From Nitrospirillum viridazoti CBAmc (GTDB lineage: Bacteria; Pseudomonadota; Alphaproteobacteria; Azospirillales; Azospirillaceae), in contig NZ_CP022112.1 in NCBI RefSeq assembly GCF_000730165.1, forward strand, positions 896,001 to 960,000: 64,000 nucleotides of DNA, written 5' to 3'. The stretch's first letter is position 1, and each line of letters opens with the position of its first letter. Below, one piece after another: positions 46,846 through 57,400 of the stretch. Below the pieces are notes generated by a model, which saw nothing but the letters and a program-made list of their open reading frames with translations, was not told the origin of the DNA and searched no databases. A program made the position numbers and the translations under genes.

Positions 46846-49209
46846 ATGCTGAGTTCGAGAAAAAGGAAGCCGTTCCTGCGGGCGGCGCTGGCGGGTTTCG
46901 TGTCGGCCCTGGCCCTCACGGCCGCGGCGAAGGCCGACCCCATCGCGGTGCTGGACCGCTACGGCGCCTACGTCTCGGTCGAAGGCTACGGCGCCAACGT
47001 CGTGCGCGTCACCATCGCCACCGAGAAGGACCAGGCGCTGAAGGGCCCCGGCTACGGCCTTCTGCCCGGCGCGCTGGACAACAGCGGCTTTCACCGGACC
47101 AGCGACCAGGGTGGCGACAGCTTCGCCTCCAGCGCGCTGACCCTGCATGTCGATGCGGCCAAGGCGCCGCGCGTGCCCTCCACCATGGAGAAGTACTTCG
47201 CCCCCCAGCTGCCGCCCGTCACCCTGCAGGTGAAGAACGCGCGCGGTGAGGTCGTGCTGAACATGGACGGCTGGTCCATGGCCCCGCACACCGTGGCCGG
47301 CGAGAAGACCTACCAGGTCGGCGCCAGCTTCAAGTCCCCGGCCGATGAGCACTATTACGGCATGGGGCAGAACCAGCAGTCGGTCGGCCCGCTGGACCTG
47401 CGCGGCCGCACCCTGGACTGCAAGCACTGGTATGACGCGCCCGGTGGTGAAACCGTGTGCGTGCCGGTGCTGGTCAGTTCCAAGGGCTACGCCATCGTTT
47501 GGGACAATCCTGCGGAGACGGTGCTGAACGCCGGCATCAACGGCGCCACCTCCCTCACCTCCACCGTGGGGGAGCGGGTCAGCTTCTTCGTCATCACCGG
47601 CGACACGCCCGCCGACATCTATGGCGCCTACGCCCGCCTGACCGGCAAGACGCCCATTCCACCCAAGGCTGCCTTCGGCCTGATCCAGTCCAAGGCGCGG
47701 TACGACAGCCAGGATGAAATCCTGCGGGTGGCCAAGACCTACCGGCAGAAGAAGTACCCGCTGGATATCATGGTCATCGATTGGTTCTACTGGACCCGCA
47801 TGGGCCAGCTCGACATCAACCCGGCGGAGTTTCCCAATCCCGACGCCATGAACCAGGACCTGCACGCCATGGGCATGCAGTCCATCATCTCCATCTGGCC
47901 GCGTTTCGAGACCTCAGGCCGCTATTTCAACGAATTGGACGCCAAGGGCTATCTGCTGAAGGATGAGGACGGCAGAAGCGTTGACGGCCTGCCCTTCCGC
48001 TCCGACCGCACCGGCGGCCTGATCGACGTAACCAACCCCGCCGCGCGCAAGTGGTTCTGGGAACACGCCCGCGACAATGTGCTGAGCCACGGCTTCGACT
48101 ATCCCTGGCTGGATGAGACGGAGCCGGATCTGGTACCCGACGGTTTCTTCTATTCCATCGGTTCCGGCGACCGGTATCACAACGTCTTCCCGCTGCTGCA
48201 TGTGGAAAATGCGTCGCAAGGCCTGCGGGCTTGGCGGCCCAACCGCCGGCCGCTGATCCTGTCGCGCGCCGCCTACCTGGGTGCCCAGCGTACCGGTGCC
48301 CTGTTCTGGTCGTCGGACATCAGCCCGCAGTGGGAGGTGCTGGCCCGCCAGATCCCCACCGGCCTGAACATGACCGCCTCGGGCATCGCCTATTGGGGCA
48401 ACGACATCGGCGGCTGGCAGTACCTGCCGCAAACCACCAGCTATACCGGCACCCCCCTGGTCAGCCCGGCGGGCGCGGAAGAAACGGTGGGCCAGAATCA
48501 CGACTATCCGGAACTGATGGTCCGCTGGTTCCAGTACGGCACCTTCCTGCCCACCCTGCGCCTGCACGGCGACCGCAAGCACACGGAGATCTGGGCTTTC
48601 GGTCCGGAGGCAGAGGCCATCATGGCCCGCTACGACACGTTGCGCTATGCCCTGGTGCCCTACCTTTACGCCCAGGCCAAGGTCACCTACGACACCGGCG
48701 TGCCGTTCATGCGGGCCTTGTGGATGGACTTTCCCCATGACCCCGCCGTGGCGAACATCGGCACAGAATACATGTTCGGTCCGGCCTTCCTCGTGGCGCC
48801 GGTGACGGAGCCCGGACAGACGCACAAGCAGGTCTACCTGCCGGCCGGGACCGACTGGTACAATTACTGGACCAACGAGAAGCTGGCTGGCGGCCAGTGG
48901 GTGACCGTCGCGTCCCCCATCGACCAGATCCCCCTGTTCGTGCGCGCGGGTTCCATCCTGCCCCTGGGCTCCGCCGTCCAGTCGACGGCGGAAAAGCAGA
49001 AGATCGTGGCCCTGAAGGTCTATCCCGGCCGTGACGCCAGCTTCACCGTCTATGATGACGACGGCCTGAGCCTGGACTATGAGAAGGGCAAGGGCGGCGC
49101 CCTGGCCACCCTGCGCTGGGACGACAGGTCGGGCAAGCTGACGGCCGACGGCGCACGCGAGCCCTTCGCCAAGGCCCCGGCCGAACTGGTGCAGGTCATG
49201 GGCCGTTAA
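46846..49209 (+). CDS. Secreted GH31 glycosidase (alpha-glucosidase/alpha-xylosidase type)
   Basis: 787 residues. Signal peptide (FLRAALAGFVSALALTAAAKA), so periplasmic or outer-surface. Order: N-terminal beta domain, GH31 TIM barrel starting around PPKAAFGLIQSKARY (272), nucleophile motif WLDETEPD (Asp423), acid/base in WSSDIS (Asp491), then C-terminal beta domains with LVAPVTEPGQTHKQVYLP and VYDDDGLSLDYEKG (DUF5110-like). The EPD form of the nucleophile motif is closer to alpha-xylosidases and related GH31 enzymes than to classic maltases. It would release alpha-linked sugars outside the cytoplasm. Transcribed alone, 160 bp after the VOC gene. Confidence 0.92.
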   Translation: MLSSRKRKPFLRAALAGFVSALALTAAAKADPIAVLDRYGAYVSVEGYGANVVRVTIATEKDQALKGPGYGLLPGALDNSGFHRTSDQGGDSFASSALTLHVDAAKAPRVPSTMEKYFAPQLPPVTLQVKNARGEVVLNMDGWSMAPHTVAGEKTYQVGASFKSPADEHYYGMGQNQQSVGPLDLRGRTLDCKHWYDAPGGETVCVPVLVSSKGYAIVWDNPAETVLNAGINGATSLTSTVGERVSFFVITGDTPADIYGAYARLTGKTPIPPKAAFGLIQSKARYDSQDEILRVAKTYRQKKYPLDIMVIDWFYWTRMGQLDINPAEFPNPDAMNQDLHAMGMQSIISIWPRFETSGRYFNELDAKGYLLKDEDGRSVDGLPFRSDRTGGLIDVTNPAARKWFWEHARDNVLSHGFDYPWLDETEPDLVPDGFFYSIGSGDRYHNVFPLLHVENASQGLRAWRPNRRPLILSRAAYLGAQRTGALFWSSDISPQWEVLARQIPTGLNMTASGIAYWGNDIGGWQYLPQTTSYTGTPLVSPAGAEETVGQNHDYPELMVRWFQYGTFLPTLRLHGDRKHTEIWAFGPEAEAIMARYDTLRYALVPYLYAQAKVTYDTGVPFMRALWMDFPHDPAVANIGTEYMFGPAFLVAPVTEPGQTHKQVYLPAGTDWYNYWTNEKLAGGQWVTVASPIDQIPLFVRAGSILPLGSAVQSTAEKQKIVALKVYPGRDASFTVYDDDGLSLDYEKGKGGALATLRWDDRSGKLTADGAREPFAKAPAELVQVMGR

Positions 49210-49421
49210 GCGGCATGTGACACGCGTCATTTCACACAGCAGGCGGCCGCGGCTATCGTCGCAGCCGTCTCTGCCCTAGTGGGGCTTGTTTTCATGAGGC
49301 CGGCTCAAGGAACCGCGAGGCTCGCTTGAGCATTGTCAAATTGTTGACGCCCCAACGGGGGCTTTATAGCTTCCGGGCGCAGCCTTCGCTGTCGCGTGGA
49401 CGCGTGGGCGGAGGGATGGCA

Positions 49422-50291
49422 ATGCCGGTGCTTGGGGGACGGTTGGCTTTGGTGCGCCGTGAAAAAGCAGCAGCCCAGCTGACCGGCGACGGTCTGTGGG
49501 ACCGCATCCGGACCGAGGCGGAGGACGCGCTGGCCGGCGCGCCCATGCTGGCGCCGCTGTTCCTGGATTCCATCATCAACCAATCCTCGTTCGAGACGGC
49601 GCTGTTCCACCGCATCGCGGCGCGCCTGAAGAACGACGTGGTGTCCCAGCCCCTGATCGTTGATACCTTCAACCAGGCGGCAGCCGACGACACCACCCTG
49701 GCGGCGGCTTTGCGCGCCGACATCACCGCCGTGCTGGACCGCGACCCGGCGTGCGAGCGGCTGATCGAGCCCTTCCTCTATTTCAAGGGCTTCCATGCCA
49801 TCCAGACCCATCGGCTGGCGCACTGGCTGTGGATCAACGGGGCGCGGGACTTCGCGCTGTACCTGCAGAGCCGCTCATCCGAGGTGTTCCAGACCGACAT
49901 CCACCCGGCGGCCGCCATCGGCCAGGGCGTCTTCCTCGACCACGCCACCGGCCTGGTGGTGGGCGAGACGGCGGTGATCGAGGATGACGTGTCGTTGCTG
50001 CAGGACGTGACCCTGGGCGGCACCGGCAAGAACACGACCGATCGACATCCCAAGGTGCGCAAGGGCACGATCATCGGTGCCGGCGCCAAGATCCTGGGCA
50101 ATATCGAGATCGGTGCCTATACCCGGGTAGCAGCCGGTTCCGTCGTGTTGCGGCCCACGGAACCTTATTCCACCGTCGCCGGCATCCCGGCCAAGGTGGT
50201 GAAGGTGGACGAGGCGGGGCGGCAGGCGGCCCAGCAGTTGGACCAGGTGCTGAGCGACCTCGCCTACAGCTCCTTCAACTACTCCATTTAG
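49422..50291 (+). CDS. cysE: Serine O-acetyltransferase
   Basis: 289 residues from the ATG at 49422, which has GGAGGG 6 bp upstream (ATG 49416 is too close). It makes O-acetylserine for cysteine synthesis. Helical N-terminal SAT domain (FLDSIINQSSFETALFHRIA), then a left-handed beta-helix of hexapeptide repeats with the catalytic DIHP (Asp160/His161) and LDHATGLVVGETAVIEDD, and RHPKVRKGTIIGAGAKILGNIEIG. PAKVV ends the helix. The C-terminal Ile is the residue that in CysE inserts into CysK in many bacteria (here ...FNYSI), so cysteine synthase complex formation is plausible. Confidence 0.95.
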   Translation: MPVLGGRLALVRREKAAAQLTGDGLWDRIRTEAEDALAGAPMLAPLFLDSIINQSSFETALFHRIAARLKNDVVSQPLIVDTFNQAAADDTTLAAALRADITAVLDRDPACERLIEPFLYFKGFHAIQTHRLAHWLWINGARDFALYLQSRSSEVFQTDIHPAAAIGQGVFLDHATGLVVGETAVIEDDVSLLQDVTLGGTGKNTTDRHPKVRKGTIIGAGAKILGNIEIGAYTRVAAGSVVLRPTEPYSTVAGIPAKVVKVDEAGRQAAQQLDQVLSDLAYSSFNYSI

Positions 50292-50406
50292 GTTTTAGGT
50301 TCCGCGGCAACTTTGTTGCGGGGCTTAAGCGCCACCTTGACGGGCGCGGCTAGTCGGTCAGGCTGTTTGCCCTGGCGCATGCCGCTCGACCCGTCAAGGA
50401 GCCCCC

Positions 50407-51387
50407 ATGAGCACCCGTCCCTTCCTGCCTCCCGTGCCGGCCGCCTTCTTCGGCATCGTGCTGGGCCTGACCGGCCTGGGCGCCAGCTGGCGGGCGGCCC
50501 ATGACGCCTGGGGCCTGCCTTCGGCGGTGGGTGAGGCGCTGATGGCCGCCGGCGCGGCCGTGTGGGCCGTCGTGCTGCTGCTGTACGCCGCCAAATGGAT
50601 CAACCACCGCCCGGCCGCCCTGGCAGAGGTGGATCACCCCGTCCAATGCTGCTTCATCGGCCTGGCCGGCGTCGCCACCATGCTGGTCGCGGGGGGCGCC
50701 CTGCCCCATTCACGGCCCCTGGCCCTGACGCTATACGCCCTGGGCGCCGCCTTCACGCTGCTGTTCGCCGTGTGGAGGACGGGCGGGCTGTGGCAGGGCG
50801 GGCGCGACCCCGCCACCACTACCGCCGTGTTGTACCTGCCCACGGTGGCGGGCAGCTTCGTCGCCGGCATCGTGGCGGCGGCCCTGGGCTATCGCGAGGT
50901 GGGCCAGATGGCCTTCGGTGCCGGCTTCTTCGGCTGGCTGGCCATCGAATCCGTGCTGCTGCACCGCCTGCTCACCGCGCCGGCCCTGGCCCCCGCCCTG
51001 CGCCCCACCCTGGGGGTGCAACTGGCGCCGCCGGTGGTGGGTGCGGTCGCCCTGATCAGCGTGGCGCCGGATCTGCCGGCCTTCTTCCCCCGCATGCTGG
51101 TCGGCTACGGACTGTTGCAAGCCTTGGTCCTGCTACGCCTGCTTCCCTGGATTTTGAAGGAGCCGTTCACCCCGTCCTTCTGGGCTTTCACCTTCGGCGC
51201 CACCGCCCTGGCCACCACCCCGGTGCGCATGGTGGCGCGGGGCGATACCGGCGTCCTGGCGCAGCTAGCCCCGGCGCTGTTCCTGCTGGCCAATGTGGTG
51301 GTGGGCGTGGTGGCCGTCGGCACGGTCTACCGCACCCTGCAAGGCCGGCTGTTGCCGCCACCGCCCGTGCCGGCCACGCCGCGCTGA
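50407..51387 (+). CDS. SLAC1/TehA-family (TDT) membrane transporter
   Basis: 326 residues with about ten hydrophobic segments and a short proline-rich tail. FFGIVLGLTGLGASWR at the start and YAAKWINHRPAALAEVDHPVQCCFIG (split here only in reading) match the TehA/SLAC1 tellurite-resistance/dicarboxylate transporter family. Inner membrane. TehA homologues form anion channels, and the tellurite phenotype is secondary. Substrate not predictable. Followed by a terminator at 51456. Confidence 0.88.
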   Translation: MSTRPFLPPVPAAFFGIVLGLTGLGASWRAAHDAWGLPSAVGEALMAAGAAVWAVVLLLYAAKWINHRPAALAEVDHPVQCCFIGLAGVATMLVAGGALPHSRPLALTLYALGAAFTLLFAVWRTGGLWQGGRDPATTTAVLYLPTVAGSFVAGIVAAALGYREVGQMAFGAGFFGWLAIESVLLHRLLTAPALAPALRPTLGVQLAPPVVGAVALISVAPDLPAFFPRMLVGYGLLQALVLLRLLPWILKEPFTPSFWAFTFGATALATTPVRMVARGDTGVLAQLAPALFLLANVVVGVVAVGTVYRTLQGRLLPPPPVPATPR

Positions 51388-51455
51388 ACCGTCACGGCAC
51401 CCGTCTTCGTCGCCCTGCCGGGCATCGGGATCGCGAGGGAATGGACGACCTAGGG

Positions 51456-51493
51456 GGAAGACCGGAGCATTTGGCGCCCCGGCCTTCCTTTTC
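51456..51493 (+). terminator. Terminator between the TDT gene and adhesin 2
   Basis: GGAAG-CCGG (51456-51465) pairs with CCGG-CTTCC (51479-51488) across one mismatch and is followed by TTTT. It lies 70 bp past the TDT stop and 4 bp from the adhesin 2 stop, so it may serve both convergent transcripts. Confidence 0.65.
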
Positions 51494-51496
51494 TGG

Positions 51497-54400
51497 TCAG
51501 AACGCCCAGCTGGCACGCAGAACGCCGGCGTGGCTCTGATAGTCGCTGCGCAGTTCGCCGCTGTATTCCAGGCGCAGGCTGATGCCGTCGCCCTTGGCCA
51601 GGGTGGCGCCCAGGCCGATGGCGACGCCATCGGCGCTGACTCGGCCGGTGGTGCTGGCGAAGCTGACGCCGCCCAGGACGCTGGTGGTCGTCACCGGACC
51701 ATGCAGGTAGTCGTGCACCCACGCCACCTTCAGGTCCGGCATCAGCTTGCCGATGCCGGTGTTCAAGGCCGTATCCAGCTTGAAGCCCAATTCCTGGGTC
51801 AGGCTGTTGGTGGTCATGGCGTTGACCGCCAGATCGGCCACCCCGGCGTCGTGCTCGTTGTAGGCGTGGTTGGTCAGGCGGGCAGCCTGCAGGCTCCACT
51901 GCGGCGTCAGGGTGAAGCCGTTGCGGTCCGGCATGGCGTATCCCACCGTCACCTTGCCCAGGTACTGTTCACCGCCATAGTTGGCGTTGGCGCGGGCCCC
52001 CAGGAAGTCGATGGTCCGGCGCTGGTCGTAGTGGTTGTAGCCGAACGCCACCTGGCCCTCGACCGACAGCCGCTGCTCCGCGAAGGCCGGGCGCCAGACG
52101 CTGTACGCGGTCAGCTGGTAGCTGCCCACGCGTGTGAGGCTGCCGGCCGTCACCCCCTGCCCCACGGCGGCGCTGTTCAGCCAGCTGAACGCCAGGCCGG
52201 CCATGACCTCCGGATCGGCGTACCAATCCGCCCCCAGCACCAGGCCGGCGCTGCTGGCGCGGTAGCCCGCTGCGTCCGTGGCGTTGGCGCGCAGCGCGCC
52301 GCCGCCCAGCACCTCACCCCACAACACGCCGTTCAGCGTGCCGTCGCCGGCGGCGGCCCCCTTGCCGCCATAACTGTCCATCAGTCCCGCCACCGTCTGC
52401 TGGTGCTGGCTGATGGCCGTGGTGGTGGGGGTGACCAGGCTGGTGGTCAGCTGCGGCGTCAGCTGGTTGGGCGCCAGTTGGGCCACCGCCACCTGCTTGG
52501 CCGTGCCGGTCAGGGTGGACAGGGGCGCCAGCACCGCCGTCTGCACGGCCGCCGCGGCCGAGCCGCCGCTGGCCGCGATAATGTCCAGCGCGGCGCCGGT
52601 GCCCACCGCCGCACCACCCTGGGCCACGCCCACGGCCGTGTAGTTAGTGGTGGCTGGCGGCGTCGTGCCATCGCCCGAGGAACCGCCACCCGTGGAACCA
52701 CTGCCGGACGACCCGTTGCCGGAGGAGCCATTCCCCGAGGAGCCGTTGCCTGAAGAGCCGCCGTTCGTCCCCGTGCCATCGCCGGAGCCGGTGGTGCCGG
52801 TGCTGCTGGTGTTCAGGGTCAGCACCAGCTCGGTCTTGCCGCCGCTGGTGATGGTGCTGCTGGTCACCGTGTAGCCGGCGGCGGTCAGCACCAGGTTGCT
52901 GGTGGACAGGCCGCTGCCGGCGGTGGCGATGGTGTAGCTGCCGGCGGCCAGGGAGCCGCTGGTGGCCTTCAGCGTCACGGAACCGCCCGTCAGGCTGGCG
53001 CTGCCGCTGATCACCAGATTGCCGTAGCTGCTGGTGGACGACACGCCGATCACAAGGTTGCCCGCCGTCTGGCTGTAGCTGCCGGTGATGTTGATGGCGC
53101 TGTTCACCAGCAGGGTGGCCCCGCTGTTGATGACGCTGTGGTTGCCCACGCTGATGTTGTCGTTCAACAGCAGCGTGCCGGAAACGAAGCGCAGGTTGGC
53201 CAGGTTGTTGGTGATGGTGCCCCGGTTGCCGCCCCGGCCCGTCAGGGTGCCCGGTGCCGCATCCGTTCCACCGCTGATGGCCAGGTCGTTGGCCGACAGG
53301 TTGGTGATGTCGCCCGCGATAACGCCCGTGTTCGCCAAGCCGCCCAGCGTGCCGGTGCCGGCGATGTACAGGGCCGTGGCCCCGCCCGTGGTGTTGGTCA
53401 GCGTCCCGGTGACGGCCAGGCTGGCGAGCGAGCCACCGATATAGTCGTTGGCAGCCACGGCCAGCAGATTGGTGCCGCTGACGCTGCCGCCGATGTCCAG
53501 GCCGGTGAGGCCGCTGGTGACGGTGGCGCCCGTATAGCTGGAGCCCACCCCGCCCTGGATCAGGGTGACGCTGTCGCCCACCCGGTAGTTGGCGACGGGG
53601 GCCAGGCCGGCATTGACCGCGCCGCCGGTGAAACGGGCCGCCCCGCTGACGCTCAGCGCATGACCGGACAGGGCCAGGGTGCCGGACGACTGGCTGTAAT
53701 CACCGGCCACCGCCACGTTCCGGGCCAGCGACAGGTTGGCACCGGCATTGGTGACCGTATGGCCGGTGACATCGATGTCGTCACCCAGGCTGAGATCGCC
53801 GGCCGCGAACACCAGGTTGCTGCTGGCGTTGCGAATGGTGCCGCCGAGGAGGCCGCCCACCGTGCCGCCGCTGCCGCCGGTGACGGTCAGGTCACCCGCC
53901 GACAGGTTGGTGACGTTGCCGACGATGGTGCCGGTATTGGCCAGGGTGCCCAGCGTGCCGGTGGCGGCGATGTATAGCGCCGTCGCACCACCGGCGGCGT
54001 TAACGAGCGTGCCGGTGACCGCCAGGCTGGCCAGGGTGCCGCCGATGAAGTCGTTGGCGGCCACGGCCAGCAGGCTGGTGCCGCTGACGCTACCGCCGGC
54101 GTCCAGGCCGGCCACGCCGCTGGTGACCACGGCACCGGTGTAGCTGGAGCCTGCCCCACCCTGGATCAGGGTGGCGCTGTCGCCCACCAGGTAGTTGCCG
54201 GTGCCGGACAGGCCGGCATTCACCACCCCGCCGGTGACCTTGGCGGCACCGCTGACGCCCAGCACGTGGCCGTCCACCGACAGCGTGCCGCCGCTCTGGC
54301 TGAAATTGCCGGTGACACCGACATCGCCGGCCAGCGCGATGGCGGCGCCGGTGTTGGCAACCGTATGGCCGCCCACATCGATGGCGTCACCCAGGCTGAT

Positions 54401-57400
54401 GGCGCCCGAGCCCAAGGTCAGGTTGCTCAGGCTGTTGCGGATGGTGCCGCCGGTGAAGCTGCCCACCGTGCCGTTGCCGCCGCCCACCACCACTAGGTCG
54501 TTGGCACTGTTGTTCACCACATTGCCGATAAGGGCGCCGGTGTTGGCCAGCGTGCCCAGGGAGCCGGCGGCGGCGATGTTCACCGCCGTGGCAGCGTGGA
54601 TGGTGCCGCTGTTGGTCAGGGTGCCCAGAGTGCCGCCGACATAGTCGCTGACCAGCGTCAGCACCAGGTCGGTGGTGCCGCCGTTGGCGGACGTGCCCAG
54701 CGTGGCGCTGAAGCCATCGGCCGCGGCCCTCAGGCCAGTGGCCGACAGGCTGCCGCCAGCCTCGACGATGGTGTAGCTGTCGCCGGCGATCAGGTTCATG
54801 CCGTCCGTGGCCGTGACGGCCACGGTGCCGCCCGTCAGGCTGGCATTGCCGCTGACGACCAGTTCCCCCGCGCTGCCGGCGCCCAGGACAGCGGTCAACG
54901 TGCCGGCCGACTGGCTGTAATTGCCTGTGACGCTGACGATGCTGGTGAGCACGACGGACGCGCCGCTGTTCACCAGCGTGTGGCTGCCGACATTCACCGT
55001 GTCATCCAGGGCCACGGTGCCGGAGGCCAGCACCACGTTCGCGGCCGTGCTGGTGATGGTGCCGCCGGTCAGCGTGCCCGCGGCACCACCCGTGCCGCCG
55101 GTGATGACCAGGGCGGTGCCGCCGTCGTTCACCACATTGCCGATGATGGCGCCGGTGTTCGCCACCACGCCGATGGTGCCGCTGTTGTGCAGGGCGGTGG
55201 CACCGGCCAGGATGCCGCTGTTGACCAGGGTATCGATGGTGCCGTGGTTGTAGACACCCAGGTTGGCGCTGGTGATGGTGCCGGCGTTGCTCAACACGGC
55301 GATGGTGCCGTGGTTGTACACGCCTGTCGCGGAGCCGGTGATGACGCCGCCGGCATCGTTGGACAGGGTGCCCAGCGTCCCCTTGTTCAGGATGCCGGCA
55401 TAGCCGCCGGCGATGCTGCCGCTGTTGGCCAGGCTGCCGATGGAGCCGTTGCTGTAGATGCCGGCATAGGTGCCGCCCGCGATGGTGCCGCTGTTCAGCA
55501 GCGTGCCGATGGCGGCGGCGTTATAGATGCCCGCCGTGCCGCCGGTCATGGCTCCGCTGTTGTCCAGCTTGCCCACGGTGCCGCCGGAATTGTACAGGGC
55601 GCCCAAGGTGGCCGCGACGGTGCCGGCATTGGCGAGCGTGCCCAGGATGCCGTCGTTGGCGATGCCATTCGCGCTGGCGCCGGTGATCAGGCCGCGGTTC
55701 ACCACGGTCCCCAGCGTCCCGTGGTTGGTGGCGCCGGTGGATCCGCCGGAAATGGTGCCGGCGTTGGTCAGCCAGCCCAGCGTGCCGCCATTGGCAACGG
55801 CCACGCCATAGATGCTGCCCACCAGGGTGCCGCTGTTGGACAGGGCCGCCAGGGTACCGGCGGACGCCACCTGCACCGCCGTGACGGCGCTGACCAGGCC
55901 CATGTTCATCAGGGTGCCATAGGCGCCGCCGATATAGTCGGCATCCACCGTCAGCACCAGGTCGGTGACCGAGCCGCTGGTGACCGTGGTCAGGACGCCG
56001 TTGCGCGCCGTGACGCCGGTGGCGGTCAGGGTGCCGGCCTCCACCACGGTGTAGCGGTCGCCGGCGATGGCGTTGCTGCCCGACTGGACGGCGACCGTGC
56101 CGCCGGTCAGGCTGGCGGTGCCGCTGACCACCAGCTGGCCGGCCGCGTCGGCGCCGATGACGGCGGTCAGGGCGCCGCCCGTCTGGCTGTAGTTGCCGGC
56201 GACGTTGACGATGCTGGTCAGCAGAAGGTTGGCGCCGCTGTTCACCAGCGTGCCCGCACCCAGTTTCACCGCGTCGTTCAACAGCACGTTGCCCGACACC
56301 ATCACCACGTTGGCCAGCGTGCTGGTGATGGTGCCCTGGCTGCCCGGGGCGTAGCCGGTGAAGGTGCCCACGGTGTCGAAGCTGCCGCCCGCGATGGTCA
56401 GGGCGGATGCCGAGGCGTTGAGGATGGTGCCGGCGATGGTGCCGCTGTTGGCCACCAGGCCGATGGTGCCGCCGTCGTTGTAGAGGGCGATCATGCCGCT
56501 GATGAGGCCGCTGTTGGCCACGGTTCCGATGGAGCTGGCGTTCCACACGCCGGTGATGGCGCCGGCCACCGTGCCGCTGTTGTCGATCCGGTTGATGGTG
56601 CCGCCGTAGTCGTTGGCGATCGCCGCCAGCGAAACATCGGTGATGGTGCCGCTGTTGGACAGCGTGCCGATGGTGCCGCCATCGTTGTAGACGGCGGCAT
56701 AGGTGCCGCCGGCGATGGTGCCGCTGTTCCGCACCGCACCGATGGTGCCGCCGTTGTTATAGACCGCTACGATGGTGCCGGACAGGGTACCCGCGTTGTC
56801 CAGCAGGCCCAGGCTGCCCTGGTTGTCGACCGCCATGCGGGTACCCGCCAGAGTCCCGGTGTTGGACAGGGTGCCCAGGGTGCCGCCGGTGCCCACCGCC
56901 ACCGCGGTGGTGGACTGGATCAGGCCGGCGGTGCCCAGGTTGCCGTAGGTACCGCCGATATAGTCGCCGCTCATGGTCAGCATCAGGCCGGTGACCGACC
57001 CGCTGGTGACGGTGGACAGGCTGCCGTTGATGCCCGCCACACCGCTGGCGGAAAGAGTGCCGGCCTCCACCACGGTGATGGTGTCGCCCGCCAGCACGTT
57101 GGCGCCGTCATGCCGGATGCCCAGGGTGCCGCCGGTCAGGCTGGCCGACCCGCTGACCACCAGACCGCCGCCGTCGGCCGCCGTCAGCAGGGTGCCGACC
57201 ATCTGATGGAAATCGCCTGTGACGTTGACGATGCTGACCAGTGTGACCGAGGCGCCGGCACTGACCAGCGCGCCCGAGGCCAGGTTGACCGCGTCGTTCA
57301 GCAGTACCTTGCCCGACGCCAGCACCACGTCGCCGCCATTGGGCAGGGAGATGGTGCCCTGCGCCCCGGCATAGCCGGTCAGGGTGCCCACGGCGTTCCC

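Noticed and set aside
49219..49244. TGTGA/TCACA inverted pair upstream of cysE as a CRP site
   Set aside because: The half-sites are separated by about 11 bp instead of 6, so it does not match the CRP/FNR geometry.
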